Assembly: GCF_002002705.1 (NCBI RefSeq)
Contig: NZ_MUNS01000028.1
Coordinates: forward strand, 180,628-244,627
Direction: 5' to 3'
Length of the DNA stretch: 64,000 nt
Source of the DNA: Polaromonas sp. C04
GTDB lineage: Bacteria; Pseudomonadota; Gammaproteobacteria; Burkholderiales; Burkholderiaceae_C
Numbering within the stretch: the first letter of the stretch is position 1; each line of letters begins with the position of its first letter. Made by a program: the position numbers and the translations under genes. Positions 54,213-62,567 of the stretch are shown piece after piece. The notes beneath the pieces are model-generated. The model did no database searches and was not told the DNA's origin. It saw only the letters and a program-made list of their open reading frames with translations.

Positions 54213-54389
54213 GGTGTTTTCCCCGCGAATCAAAGAATACAGACGGGTCGGCATCAGATGCAACCGGGGGGTGATTGTAGGCCGGCGCCGGCCTGCCGGG
54301 GAAGGCAATTCGCGCATGCTAGACTCAAAATCCTCAAGCCCAGGCGCCGTTTCCCGTCAAGCCGCCGGCGCCCTTAATCAGACAACTCC

Positions 54390-54896
54390 ATGTTCCAGCT
54401 TTCCAGCCAGACTGCGCCACTTTCCAAGGCGGAGCACTATGCGGAGCTTGCCGTACAGGCCCGCTCGCTGCTCGCCGACGAGCACGACCTGATCGCCAAC
54501 GCCGCCAATTTCTCGTCACTGGTGTTCCACTCGCTGCCCGATCTCAACTGGGCGGGCTTCTACTTCCACGACGGCAAGGAACTGGTGGTGGGTCCCTTCC
54601 AGGGCAAGCCCGCCTGCATCCGTATCGCACTGGGCCATGGCGCGTGCGGCACCGCCGCCCAGACCCGCAGCACGCAGCTGCTGCGCGACGTGCGGGAGTT
54701 TCCTGGCCACATTGCCTGCGATACGGCCTCGCAATCCGAGGTCGTGGTGCCGCTGATCGCGCCCGACGGTACGCTGATCGGCGTGTGGGACGTGGACAGC
54801 CCGAGCGTCGCGCGCTTCGACCACGAGGACGCCCGCGGCATGGCGTTGCTGTGCGCCGTGTTCATCGAGCTGGCCTGGGCACGCGCGGCGCATTAG
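54390..54896 (+). CDS. msrC: GAF-domain free methionine-(R)-sulfoxide reductase
   Basis: A 168-residue single GAF domain protein of the fRMsr type. The three redox cysteines of this family are visible: Q-G-K-P-A-C-I-R-I, G-H-G-A-C-G-T-A-A and G-H-I-A-C-D-T-A-S, followed by S-E-V-V-V-P-L and the D-x-D-S motif in G-V-W-D-V-D-S-P. It reduces free methionine-R-sulfoxide. Preserved cysteines argue for an active enzyme rather than a degenerate GAF sensor. The gph gene starts 12 nt after it, so both are likely on one message. Confidence 0.85.
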   Translation: MFQLSSQTAPLSKAEHYAELAVQARSLLADEHDLIANAANFSSLVFHSLPDLNWAGFYFHDGKELVVGPFQGKPACIRIALGHGACGTAAQTRSTQLLRDVREFPGHIACDTASQSEVVVPLIAPDGTLIGVWDVDSPSVARFDHEDARGMALLCAVFIELAWARAAH

Positions 54897-54907
54897 AGGC
54901 CGGTACG

Positions 54908-55609
54908 ATGGACATTGACGCCGCCATCCTCGATCTGGACGGCACGCTGATCGACACGCTCGGTGATTTCGTGGCCGCCCTGAACCTGATGCTGACGGAT
55001 CTGGCAGCGCCCGGCATGGCGCGGGCACGCGTCGATCGCGCCATGGTGGGGCGCTGGGTCGGCAAGGGCTCGGAGCATCTCATCCATTGTGTGTTGAATC
55101 ATGTTCTAGCCATTGGTAGCTCTGGGCAGGCTGCTATTGATTCAGAAGCAACGCTGGCGCGCGCCTGGGACAGCTACCAAGGGCACTACGGGGTCATCAA
55201 CGGCCAGTACGCCATGGTGTTCCCCGGTGCCGAAGGCGGCCTGCGCGCGCTGCGCCGGCGCGGCCTGCCGCTCGCCTGCCTGACCAACAAGCCCACCGCG
55301 CATGCGCGTGCGCTCTTGCAGGCCAAGGGGCTGGATGGCTTTTTCGGTCACGTGTTTGGCGGCGATGCCTTCGAGCGCAAGAAACCCGACCCGCTGCCGC
55401 TGCGCAAGACCTGCGAGGCGCTCGGTACCGCGCCGGCGCGCACGCTGATGATTGGCGATTCGAGCAACGATGCCCAAGCCGCGCGCGCTGCCGGCTGCCC
55501 CGTTGTGCTGGTGACCTATGGCTACAACCACGACGAGCCGGTGCACGCCGTGGATGCCGACGGGTTTGTCGATTCTCTGGCGGAATTGGAGCGCGTCGTC
55601 GGCGCCTGA
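54908..55609 (+). CDS. gph: phosphoglycolate phosphatase
   Basis: A 233-residue HAD phosphatase. The nucleophile motif is D9-L-D11-G-T-L-I-D-T; L-T-N-K-P-T supplies the Thr/Asn motif, R-K-K-P-D-P the Lys, and I-G-D-S-S-N-D the acidic motif. G-R-W-V-G-K-G in the cap is typical of Gph. It removes phosphate from 2-phosphoglycolate. Residues ~62-81 (V-L-A-I-G-S-S-G-Q-A-A-I-D-S-E) are encoded by a reverse family A repeat, in the cap domain. Confidence 0.9.
   Translation: MDIDAAILDLDGTLIDTLGDFVAALNLMLTDLAAPGMARARVDRAMVGRWVGKGSEHLIHCVLNHVLAIGSSGQAAIDSEATLARAWDSYQGHYGVINGQYAMVFPGAEGGLRALRRRGLPLACLTNKPTAHARALLQAKGLDGFFGHVFGGDAFERKKPDPLPLRKTCEALGTAPARTLMIGDSSNDAQAARAAGCPVVLVTYGYNHDEPVHAVDADGFVDSLAELERVVGA
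55093..55150 (-). repeat. repeat family A copy inside gph (reverse orientation)
   Basis: The minus strand reads CTGAATCAATAGCAGCCTGCCCAGAGC, then ACCAATGGCTAGAACATG and ATTCAAC, following the consensus with some drift at the AAGGGC core (AATGGC). The gene crosses it antisense and in frame. Confidence 0.75.
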
Positions 55610-55619
55610 AAGCTCGCCG

Positions 55620-56207
55620 TCAGGCCGGCTTGCCGAGCAGCGCTTCTTTCAGTTTCCAGTCGGCGGGGCTGGGGCCGAGCCAGATGCGCATCAGCGCGTT
55701 GAAGAACTCGGGCTCCTTGAAGGGTTCACCCTGCACCTTGCCCTTGACCGTCAGGATGGTGCCGGTACCCGGCACCCATTCGATCAGGAAGTTGTCGCCG
55801 GCCAGCAGTTTTTTCTGGTCCGAAAAGACCTGGCTCATGCGGATCAGGCCGGGGATCAGCTTGGACATTTCGCCCTTGGGCTCGTTGTCCTGTACGCCGC
55901 GCGTGAACAGCTTGCCGAGTTCGTCGGAGTCGATGTCGCGCAGCATGGTGATGCTCAGGCGCTTCGGGCCCGGCATGGCCAGCACTTCCTCCGGCGTGCC
56001 GGCTTTTTTGGCGAGGTACAGGCCCGCCGTATAGACCTTGAAAACAGCCTTGTAGCGGATGCCGGCGCCGTTCAGCTCCAGTTTGCTGCCATGCACGCTC
56101 GCACTGTCTTCCAGCTTGACACCGGCCAGCTCCACCGGCGCGGCGCTGGACGTGATGTATGCAAGACACAGGGCCATGCCGGCCAGCCAGGTGGGAGGAG
56201 TTTTCAT
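55620..56207 (-). CDS. chalcone isomerase-like periplasmic protein
   Basis: A 195-residue protein with a signal peptide (residues ~1-23, cleavage near S-S-A-A-P). The mature part has L-A-G-V-K-L-E-D-S-A-S-V-H-G-S-K-L-E-L-N-G-A-G-I-R-Y, V-F-K-V-Y-T-A-G-L-Y-L and R-L-S-I-T-M-L-R-D-I, the bacterial chalcone isomerase-like family (CHI_3-type). No flavonoid pathway is implied; the true role is unknown, perhaps fatty-acid binding. Convergent with gph and divergent from trpE. No catalytic residue set could be confirmed. Confidence 0.75.
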   Translation of the reverse strand: MKTPPTWLAGMALCLAYITSSAAPVELAGVKLEDSASVHGSKLELNGAGIRYKAVFKVYTAGLYLAKKAGTPEEVLAMPGPKRLSITMLRDIDSDELGKLFTRGVQDNEPKGEMSKLIPGLIRMSQVFSDQKKLLAGDNFLIEWVPGTGTILTVKGKVQGEPFKEPEFFNALMRIWLGPSPADWKLKEALLGKPA

Positions 56208-56565
56208 GTGGATTTGAAAAATGGGATGGCGGACGGGCGATGGATAGGTGGGCACACGGAGTTCCCCGAAATTCAATCAGCGGCCCCGGCGCCTGTCAAT
56301 CGCGTGTTTACCCGGGCGCGCTGGCGCGGCGGGGCGAGTTTGCTACACTGCAGCCACGATGTTCATTCAGCGCACCGCCCCCACAGGTTGCCGCCCGGGT
56401 CTGCAAGGCCGGGGAGCCTGGCTTTGGCGCAAGCCAACGTTCGTGCGACCCTGACCGGCGCGGCCCCAGCTCTCAGCAGCGCCGCGCCCATGCGCCTCCA
56501 CCAGAGGCATTGGTTTTGAATGAATGCCCCGCCCTGCGGGGCCGGGCTGCAGGAGGCTCTTTATC
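56208..56565 (+). promoter_or_regulatory. trpE leader region, candidate transcription attenuator
   Basis: This 358-bp gap holds the divergent promoters of the chalcone isomerase-like gene and trpE. A -10-like TACACT (56344-56349) precedes a small open frame from the ATG at 56359 (31 codons) that contains W-L-W (two Trp codons three apart) near its end. Beyond it TTGGC/GCCAA and GGCGCGGC/GCCGCGCC can form stems, and GCCCCG-CCCT-GCGGGGC (around 56526-56542) lies just before the ribosome-binding AGGAGG at 56551. This is compatible with attenuation, but no T run ends the last stem. Confidence 0.35.
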
Positions 56566-58146
56566 GTGATTACCGAACTTGAATTCAAAAGTCTGGCCAG
56601 CCAAGGCTACAACCGCATTCCACTGATGGTGGAGGCGTTTGCCGACCTGGAAACGCCGCTGTCGCTGTACCTGAAACTGGCCTTTTCCAAAGGCGGCGGC
56701 AAATACAGTTTCCTGCTGGAATCCGTGGTCGGCGGCGAGCGCTTCGGCCGCTACAGCTTCATCGGCCTGCCGGCGCGCACGCTGTTGCGCGCCAGTGGCT
56801 TCGGGCTTGACGCCACCACCGAAGTGGTGCGCGACGGGGTGGTGGTGGAGACATCCCGTGCCAATCCGCTCGACTTCATCGCCGCCTACCAAAAACGCTT
56901 CAAGGTCGCGCTGCGCCCGGGACTGCCGCGCTTTTGCGGCGGCCTCGCGGGCTATTTCGGCTACGACACGGTGCGCTACATCGAGAAAAAGCTCGAAAAA
57001 AGCTGCCCGCCCGACACGCTCGGCTGCCCCGACATCCTGCTGCTGCAGTGCGAGGAGCTGGCCGTGATCGACAACCTGTCCGGCAAGCTGTACCTGATCG
57101 TGTATGCCGATCCGGCCGCGCCGGAGGCCTTCGCGAACGCCAAGAAGCGCCTGCGCGAACTGAAGGACCAGCTCAAGTACTCGGTGAGCGCCCCGGTGGT
57201 CAAGCCGACGCAGGGCTACCCGGTCGAGCGCGACTTTGCCAAGGCCGATTACATCGCCGCGGTGGAGCGCGCCAAAAGGCTGATCGAGGCCGGCGACTTC
57301 ATGCAGGTGCAGGTCGGCCAGCGCATCAAGAAGCGCTACACCGAGTCGCCGCTGTCGCTGTACCGCGCGCTGCGCTCGCTCAATCCCAGCCCCTACATGT
57401 ACTACTACCACTTCGGGGATTTCCACGTGGTGGGCGCCTCGCCCGAAATCCTGGTGCGCCAGGAACAGGTGCCGAGCGGCGCCGGGCCGTCCCAAGGCGC
57501 GAGCGCCCCCGCGGGGGGCAGCGCAGCACACGAAGTGGCAAGCGTGGGGGCCGAATGCGAGCAAAAAATCACCATCCGCCCGCTGGCCGGCACGCGAGCG
57601 CGGGGCGCCACGCCGGAGAAGGACAAGGCGGCCGAGACGGAACTCATCAACGACCCGAAGGAGCGCGCCGAGCACGTGATGCTGATCGACCTGGCGCGCA
57701 ACGACATCGGCCGCATCGCCAAGACGGGAACGGTCAAGGTCACCGAAGCCTTCGCGGTCGAGCGCTACAGCCACGTGATGCACATCGTGAGCAATGTCGA
57801 AGGCATCCTTCATGAGGGCATGACCGCCATCGACGTGCTCAAGGCGACGTTCCCGGCCGGCACCCTGACCGGCGCGCCCAAGGTGCACGCGATGGAGCTG
57901 ATCGACCAGCTCGAGCCGACCAAGCGCGGCCTGTACGGCGGCGCCTGCGGGTATCTGAGCTACGCCGGTGACATGGACGTGGCGATCGCGATCCGCACCG
58001 GCATCATCAAGGACCAGACGCTGTACGTGCAGGCGGCCGCCGGTGTGGTGGCCGATTCGGTGCCCGAGCTCGAATGGCGGGAGACCGAAGCCAAGGCGCG
58101 CGCCCTGCTGCGCGCCAGCGAGCTGGTCGAGGAAGGACTGGAGTAA
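56566..58146 (+). CDS. trpE: anthranilate synthase component I
   Basis: About 526 residues from the GTG that follows AGGAGG by nine nt. The N-terminal part has the feedback-inhibition region with L-L-E-S-V (Trp-binding L-L-E-S). The chorismate-binding part shows R-A-L-R-S-L-N-P-S-P-Y-M-Y-Y, G-A-S-P-E-I-L-V, I-R-P-L-A-G-T-R, D-L-A-R-N-D-I-G-R and A-G-T-L-T-G-A-P-K. With TrpG it makes anthranilate. Residues ~307-329, between E-I-L-V-R and K-I-T-I-R-P-L, are a family B repeat-encoded insertion of about 25 residues, so the protein is longer than usual. Confidence 0.95.
   Translation: MITELEFKSLASQGYNRIPLMVEAFADLETPLSLYLKLAFSKGGGKYSFLLESVVGGERFGRYSFIGLPARTLLRASGFGLDATTEVVRDGVVVETSRANPLDFIAAYQKRFKVALRPGLPRFCGGLAGYFGYDTVRYIEKKLEKSCPPDTLGCPDILLLQCEELAVIDNLSGKLYLIVYADPAAPEAFANAKKRLRELKDQLKYSVSAPVVKPTQGYPVERDFAKADYIAAVERAKRLIEAGDFMQVQVGQRIKKRYTESPLSLYRALRSLNPSPYMYYYHFGDFHVVGASPEILVRQEQVPSGAGPSQGASAPAGGSAAHEVASVGAECEQKITIRPLAGTRARGATPEKDKAAETELINDPKERAEHVMLIDLARNDIGRIAKTGTVKVTEAFAVERYSHVMHIVSNVEGILHEGMTAIDVLKATFPAGTLTGAPKVHAMELIDQLEPTKRGLYGGACGYLSYAGDMDVAIAIRTGIIKDQTLYVQAAAGVVADSVPELEWRETEAKARALLRASELVEEGLE
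57484..57552 (+). repeat. repeat family B copy inside trpE
   Basis: GGGCCGTCCCAAGG, then GCCCCC-GCG-GGGGGC, AGCGCAGCACACGAAGTG and AAGCGTGGGGGCC. In the gene it is translated G-P-S-Q-G-A-S-A-P-A-G-G-S-A-A-H-E-V, in the same reading frame as the copy in the threonine aldolase gene. Confidence 0.9.
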
Positions 58147-58149
58147 GCC

Positions 58150-58734
58150 ATGAAACTCTTGATGATCGACAACTACGATTCGTTCACCTACAACATCGTG
58201 CAGTACCTGGGCGAGCTGGGGGCCGAGGTCGAGGTGCTGCGCAATGACGAGATCACGCTGGACGAGATCGATGCGCGCCTGCAGGCCGGCCAGCTCGATC
58301 GCCTCGTGCTCTCGCCCGGCCCTTGCACGCCGGCGGAAGCCGGCATTTCGGTCGCGGCGATCCGGCACTTTGCCGGCAAGCTGCCGATCCTGGGCGTGTG
58401 CCTGGGGCACCAGAGCATTGGCGCCGCCTTCGGCGGCCAGGTCGTGCGCGCGCAGCAGCTGATGCACGGCAAGACCAGCGTGATCACGACCACGCAGGAG
58501 GGCGTGTTCGCGGGCCTGCCCGCGCAGTTCACCGTGAACCGCTACCACTCGCTGTCCATCGAGCGCGCGAGCTGCCCCGACTGCCTCAGAATCACGGCCT
58601 GGACCGACGATGGCGAGATCATGGGTGTGAAGCACGTCACGCTGGACATCGAGGGTGTGCAGTTCCACCCCGAGAGCATCCTGACCGAGCATGGCCACGC
58701 GCTGCTGAAGAACTTTCTGGCGCCGCGGGTGTGA
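58150..58734 (+). CDS. trpG: anthranilate synthase component II (glutamine amidotransferase)
   Basis: A 194-residue class I glutamine amidotransferase. [12 protein letters not shown] begins it; the catalytic Cys is in G-V-C-L-G-H-Q, and the His/Glu pair is in V-Q-F-H-P-E-S. It supplies ammonia to TrpE and may also serve PabA function, as is common. It starts three nt after trpE. The trpD gene does not follow directly: a threonine aldolase and a LysE gene lie between, introduced by a family A repeat. Confidence 0.95.
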   Translation: MKLLMIDNYDSFTYNIVQYLGELGAEVEVLRNDEITLDEIDARLQAGQLDRLVLSPGPCTPAEAGISVAAIRHFAGKLPILGVCLGHQSIGAAFGGQVVRAQQLMHGKTSVITTTQEGVFAGLPAQFTVNRYHSLSIERASCPDCLRITAWTDDGEIMGVKHVTLDIEGVQFHPESILTEHGHALLKNFLAPRV

Positions 58735-58739
58735 TCTCG

Positions 58740-58799
58740 TTAACTATCAAAATGGTAGCTGACTGCGAAGAGCCCATAAGGGCTGGAGGCCAATATGAC
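58740..58799 (+). repeat. repeat family A copy carrying the ribosome-binding site and start of the threonine aldolase gene
   Basis: CTATCAAAATGGTAGCTGAC, TGCGAAGAGCCC, ATAAGGGCTGGAGGCC and AATATGACG span the whole element. GGAGG (58785-58789) lies five nt before the ATG (58795-58797), so both translation signals come from the repeat. It occupies the entire gap after trpG and matches the copy at 18818-18882 very closely. Confidence 0.85.
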
Positions 58800-59985
58800 G
58801 CTTGATCCTGAATTGCCGGTGGTGGACCTGCGCAGCGACACCGTGACGCAGCCGAGCGCGGCCATGCGCGCCGCCATGCTGGCCGCCCCGCTGGGCGACG
58901 ACGTGTTCGGCGACGACCCGAGCGTGAACGCGCTGCAGGACCGGATCGCCTCGCTGCTGGGCTTTGAGGCCGCGCTGTTCGTGCCCACCGGCACCCAGAG
59001 CAACCTGTGCGCCATCCTGTCGCACTGTCAGCGCGGCGACGAGTACATCGTCGGCCAGATGGCGCACTGCTACCGCTGGGAGGGCGGCGGCGCCGCGGTG
59101 TTCGGCAGCGTGCAGCCGCAGCCGCTGCAACACCAGCCGGACGGCACGCTGGCGCTCTCCGACATCGAGGCCGCCATCAAGCCTGACGACGCGCACTTTG
59201 CGCGTACCCGGCTGCTGGCGCTGGAGAACACCCTGGGCGGCAAGCTGCTGCCGTTCGACTATGTGCGCCAGGCGACCGAGCTGGCGGCGCGCCGTGGTCT
59301 GGGACGGCATCTGGACGGCGCGCGGCTGTTCAACGCGGCCATGGCGCAGGCCCGGCAACAGCAAACCACGGCGGCCGGTGCGCGCCCCGCCGCCGGGCCG
59401 CCCCAAGGTGGGGCAGCCCCCTCGGGGGGCAGCGAGCCACACGCAGTGGGCGAGCGTGGGGGCACTAACCGTGCGAGCCAGGCCGTCACGCGCGTCGACA
59501 TCCTGAGCGAGGCGCGGCGCATCGCCCAGTGCTTCGACAGCGTCTCGGTCTGTTTCAGCAAGGGCTTGGGCGCGCCGGTCGGTTCCGCCCTGTGCGGCTC
59601 GCGCGAGTTTCTGGCGCGCGCGCACCGCATCCGCAAGATGGCGGGCGGCGGCATGCGCCAGGCCGGGCTGCTGGCGGCGGGTGCGCTGCACGCGCTGGAC
59701 CACCACATCGAGCGCCTCGCGCAGGACCACGCGCTGGCGCGCCGGCTGGCCGCGGCGCTGGCGGGCATTCCCGGCCTGCAGGTGGAGCCGCCGCAGACCA
59801 ATATGGTGTTCGTGGACCTGGTCGGCGCCGCGCGCGAGCGCTCGGCCGCGCTGCTGGCGCACCTGGCGGCCAGCGGGATTCTCGCGGTCGGCCTGTACCG
59901 CCTGCGCTTCGTCACGCACCTGGATGTGGACGCGGCCGGGGTGGATCGCGCGGCTGCCGCCATCCGCCAGTTCTTTGAGGCCTGA
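58795..59985 (+). CDS. low-specificity L-threonine aldolase
   Basis: A 396-residue PLP enzyme: V-D-L-R-S-D-T-V-T-Q-P begins the fold, then F-V-P-T-G-T-Q-S-N-L-C-A, E-N-T-L-G-G-K, H-L-D-G-A-R-L-F-N-A and the PLP lysine in C-F-S-K-G-L-G-A-P-V-G-S (about residue 256). It splits threonine to glycine and acetaldehyde. Residues ~185-235 hold a Gly/Ala/Pro-rich insertion containing a family B repeat, placed between A-M-A-Q-A-R and I-L-S-E-A-R-R-I-A. Its start signals are in a family A repeat. It sits inside the trp operon. Confidence 0.9.
   Translation: MTLDPELPVVDLRSDTVTQPSAAMRAAMLAAPLGDDVFGDDPSVNALQDRIASLLGFEAALFVPTGTQSNLCAILSHCQRGDEYIVGQMAHCYRWEGGGAAVFGSVQPQPLQHQPDGTLALSDIEAAIKPDDAHFARTRLLALENTLGGKLLPFDYVRQATELAARRGLGRHLDGARLFNAAMAQARQQQTTAAGARPAAGPPQGGAAPSGGSEPHAVGERGGTNRASQAVTRVDILSEARRIAQCFDSVSVCFSKGLGAPVGSALCGSREFLARAHRIRKMAGGGMRQAGLLAAGALHALDHHIERLAQDHALARRLAAALAGIPGLQVEPPQTNMVFVDLVGAARERSAALLAHLAASGILAVGLYRLRFVTHLDVDAAGVDRAAAAIRQFFEA
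59395..59463 (+). repeat. repeat family B copy inside threonine aldolase gene
   Basis: GGGCCGCCCCAAGG, GCAGCCCCCTCGGGGGGCAG, CACACGCAGTGGG and GAGCGTGGGGGC, aligned without gaps to the trpE copy. Translation is G-P-P-Q-G-G-A-A-P-S-G-G-S-E-P-H-A-V, equal in frame and pattern to the TrpE insertion. Confidence 0.9.
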
Positions 59986-59997
59986 GGTGCGATCCGC

Positions 59998-60675
59998 ATG
60001 ACAGGCGTTGACCACCTCGGCCTTTTCATCATCGCCGGCCTGCTGCTGAACCTGACGCCGGGGCCGGACGTGCTCTACGTCGTGGCCAACGGGCTGCGCC
60101 GCGGCCGGCGTGCCGGCGTGGTCGCGGCGCTGGGCATCACGGCCGGCTGCTTCGTGCACATCGCGGCGGCCGCCATCGGGCTGAGCGCGCTGGTGGCGGC
60201 CTCCAGCACCGCGTTCACCGTACTCAAATGGCTGGGAGCTGCCTACCTGCTGTACGTCGGAGGCGCCCTGCTGCTGTCCAGGCGAGGCGCGGAGCCGGGG
60301 CATGAAACTCCTGATTTGATAGCTGACAGCGAAGACCCGGCAAGGGCCACAGGCATAAAACCCTTGAAATCCGTGTTTGTGCAGGGGTTCTGGACGAATG
60401 CGCTCAATCCCAAGGTGGCGCTGTTTTTCCTGGCTTTTTTGCCGCAGTTCATCGCGCCGGGCGCGCCGCACAAGGCGCAGGCCTTTGTGCTGCTGGGACT
60501 GCTGTTCAACTTCAACGGGATGTGGGTGAACATCGGCTGGGCCCTGTGCGCCGCCTGGCTGGCACGGCGCGTGGCCGCGGTGCAGCGCGGCATGCACTGG
60601 CTGCAGCGCGCGGCCGGCGTGATGTTCATCGGCTTCGGCCTGCGGCTGGCCTTGTCGGACAATCCATCTCACTAA
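59998..60675 (+). CDS. LysE family amino-acid exporter
   Basis: A 225-residue membrane protein with six predicted helices and the LysE/RhtB pattern: L-N-L-T-P-G-P-D-V-L-Y-V near the N-terminus, F-W-T-N-A-L-N-P-K-V-A-L-F-F in the middle, and L-Q-R-A-A-G-V-M-F-I-G-F-G-L near the end. RhtB-type exporters often pump threonine or homoserine, which would suit the threonine aldolase gene 12 nt upstream. Residues ~104-122, in the cytoplasmic loop between helices 3 and 4, come from a family A repeat (D-L-I-A-D-S-E-D-P-A-R-A-T-G). Confidence 0.85.
   Translation: MTGVDHLGLFIIAGLLLNLTPGPDVLYVVANGLRRGRRAGVVAALGITAGCFVHIAAAAIGLSALVAASSTAFTVLKWLGAAYLLYVGGALLLSRRGAEPGHETPDLIADSEDPARATGIKPLKSVFVQGFWTNALNPKVALFFLAFLPQFIAPGAPHKAQAFVLLGLLFNFNGMWVNIGWALCAAWLARRVAAVQRGMHWLQRAAGVMFIGFGLRLALSDNPSH
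60308..60362 (+). repeat. repeat family A copy inside lysE-type gene
   Basis: CTGATTTGATAGCTGACAGC, GAAGACCCGG and CAAGGGCCACAGGC, closely matching the intergenic copy at 58740 and the copy at 18818 (GCGAAGA, CC, AAGGGC). It encodes a soluble loop between two membrane helices, a place that tolerates extra residues. Confidence 0.8.
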
Positions 60676-60714
60676 AACCATTTCACCGATCACGCACAAC
60701 GAGGAGCACCTGCT

Positions 60715-61758
60715 ATGACCCAGACCAGCAAAATCACCCCGCAGGAGGCGCTGCAGCGCACCATCGAGCACCGAGAAATCTTCCACGACGAGATGCTGCA
60801 CATCATGCGGCTCATCATGAGCGGCGAGATGTCGCCCGTGATGATGGCGGCGCTGATCACCGGGCTGCGCGTGAAGAAGGAAACCATCGGCGAGATCACT
60901 GCCGCCGCGCAGGTCATGCGCGAGTTTTCCACCAAGGTCCACGTGGCCGACCGGGCGCACCTGGTGGACATCGTGGGCACCGGCGGCGACGGCTCGCACA
61001 CCTTCAACATCTCGACCTGCTCGATGTTTGTCGCGGCCGCGGCCGGCGCCAAGGTCAGCAAGCACGGCGGGCGCAGCGTCAGCAGCAAGAGCGGCAGCGC
61101 CGACGTGCTGGACAGCCTGGGCCTGAACATCAACCTGACCCCGGAGCAGATCGCCCAGTGCATCGCGCAGGTCGGCGTCGGCTTCATGTTTGCGCCGAAC
61201 CACCACCCGGCCATGAAGAACGTGGCACCGGTGCGCAAGGAGCTGGGCGTGCGCACCATCTTCAACATCCTCGGGCCGCTGACGAATCCGGCCGGCGCGC
61301 CGAACATCCTGATGGGTGTGTTCCACCCGGATCTGGTCGGTATCCAGGTGCGCGCGCTGCAGCGCCTGGGCGCCGAGCACGCGCTGGTGGTGTACGGCAA
61401 GGACGGCATGGACGAGGTCTCGCTGGGCGCGGGCACGCTGGTCGGTGAACTCAAGAACGGCGAGATTACCGAGTACGAGATCCACCCCGAGGATTTCGAC
61501 CTGCCGATGGCCAGCAACCGCGCGCTCAAGGTCGACGCGCCCGAGCAGTCCCGGGCCATGCTCATGAACGTGCTGGAGAACAACCACGGCGCCGCGCGCG
61601 ACATCGTGATCCTGAACGCGGGCGTGGCGCTGTACGCGGCCAATGTGGCGGACTCGATGAAAGCCGGCGTCGAACAGGCCCGCAATGCGATTGAATCGGG
61701 CGCGGCGATGGCCACGCTGCAAAAGTTGATAGCGGTTTCCAAATCATTCACAAGCTGA
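60715..61758 (+). CDS. trpD: anthranilate phosphoribosyltransferase
   Basis: A 347-residue transferase. The PRPP-binding glycine-rich loop is [15 protein letters not shown], followed by [15 protein letters not shown] and [11 protein letters not shown]. It joins anthranilate to PRPP. GAGGAG precedes the ATG. It is separated from trpG by the threonine aldolase and LysE genes. The final [11 protein letters not shown], from TTGATAGCGG onward, looks like a fragment of a family A element. Confidence 0.95.
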   Translation: MTQTSKITPQEALQRTIEHREIFHDEMLHIMRLIMSGEMSPVMMAALITGLRVKKETIGEITAAAQVMREFSTKVHVADRAHLVDIVGTGGDGSHTFNISTCSMFVAAAAGAKVSKHGGRSVSSKSGSADVLDSLGLNINLTPEQIAQCIAQVGVGFMFAPNHHPAMKNVAPVRKELGVRTIFNILGPLTNPAGAPNILMGVFHPDLVGIQVRALQRLGAEHALVVYGKDGMDEVSLGAGTLVGELKNGEITEYEIHPEDFDLPMASNRALKVDAPEQSRAMLMNVLENNHGAARDIVILNAGVALYAANVADSMKAGVEQARNAIESGAAMATLQKLIAVSKSFTS

Positions 61759-61765
61759 ACACGCC

Positions 61766-62557
61766 ATGTCCGACATCCTGAACCAGATCGTCGCGGTCAA
61801 ACGCGAAGAAGTCGCCGCCGCCCTCAAACGCATGCCGCTGGCGGCCATGCGCCTGGACGCCGAATCGCGGGTCCTGACGCGCGATTTCGTCGGCGCCCTG
61901 CGCGCCAAGATTGCCGCGGGCCAGGCTGCCGTGATCGCCGAAGTGAAGAAGGCCAGCCCGTCCAAGGGCGTGCTGCGCGAAGACTTCATCCCGGCCGACA
62001 TCGCACAGAGCTATGCGGAATTCGGCGCCGCCTGCCTGTCGGTGCTGACCGACCGGCAGTTCTTTCAGGGCAGCGTGGACGTCCTGAAGCAGGCGCGCGC
62101 CTCGTGCCAGTTGCCGGTGCTGCGCAAGGACTTCATGGTCGACGCGTACCAGATCTATGAGTCGCGCGCGATCGGCGCGGACGCCATCCTGCTGATCGCT
62201 GCGGTGCTAAGCGACGCGCAGCTGGCCGAGTTCGAGGCGATCGCGCGTTCGCTCGACATGGCGGTGCTGGTCGAGGTGCACGACGCGGCCGAGCTGGCGC
62301 GCGCCCTCAAGCTCAAGACCCCGCTGATCGGCATCAACAACCGCAACCTGCGCAGCTTCGAGGTGACGCTGGACACCACGCTGGCGCTGCGCGCCGAGGT
62401 GCCGCCCGAGCGCCTGCTGGTGACCGAGAGCGGGATTTTGACGAAGGCCGACGTGCAGAAGATGCGCGCCGCCGGCGTGCACGCCTTCCTGGTCGGCGAG
62501 GCGTTCATGCGCGCCGCGGAGCCCGGCGAGGCGCTGGCGCAGCTGTTCGGGGCCTGA
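61766..62557 (+). CDS. trpC: indole-3-glycerol phosphate synthase
   Basis: A 263-residue TIM barrel: [12 protein letters not shown] (catalytic Lys), L-S-V-L-T-D, V-L-R-K-D-F-M, E-V-H (Glu), I-G-I-N-N-R-N-L and E-S-G-I. It closes the pyrrole ring from CdRP. It is a monofunctional TrpC, with no fused TrpF, and follows trpD after seven nt. The uracil-DNA glycosylase gene comes next, reached through a family A repeat. Confidence 0.95.
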   Translation: MSDILNQIVAVKREEVAAALKRMPLAAMRLDAESRVLTRDFVGALRAKIAAGQAAVIAEVKKASPSKGVLREDFIPADIAQSYAEFGAACLSVLTDRQFFQGSVDVLKQARASCQLPVLRKDFMVDAYQIYESRAIGADAILLIAAVLSDAQLAEFEAIARSLDMAVLVEVHDAAELARALKLKTPLIGINNRNLRSFEVTLDTTLALRAEVPPERLLVTESGILTKADVQKMRAAGVHAFLVGEAFMRAAEPGEALAQLFGA

Positions 62558-62567
62558 GCGGCAACCA

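Noticed and set aside
58747..61722. A 991-codon open frame on the minus strand across the threonine aldolase, LysE and trpD genes
   Set aside because: It is antisense to three well-recognised genes, has a low-complexity Arg/His/Gln-rich product, and results from the absence of stop codons in high-GC DNA.
61724..61758. Possible family A fragment at the end of trpD (TTGATAGCGG)
   Set aside because: Too short to support as a copy; mentioned only in the trpD entry.
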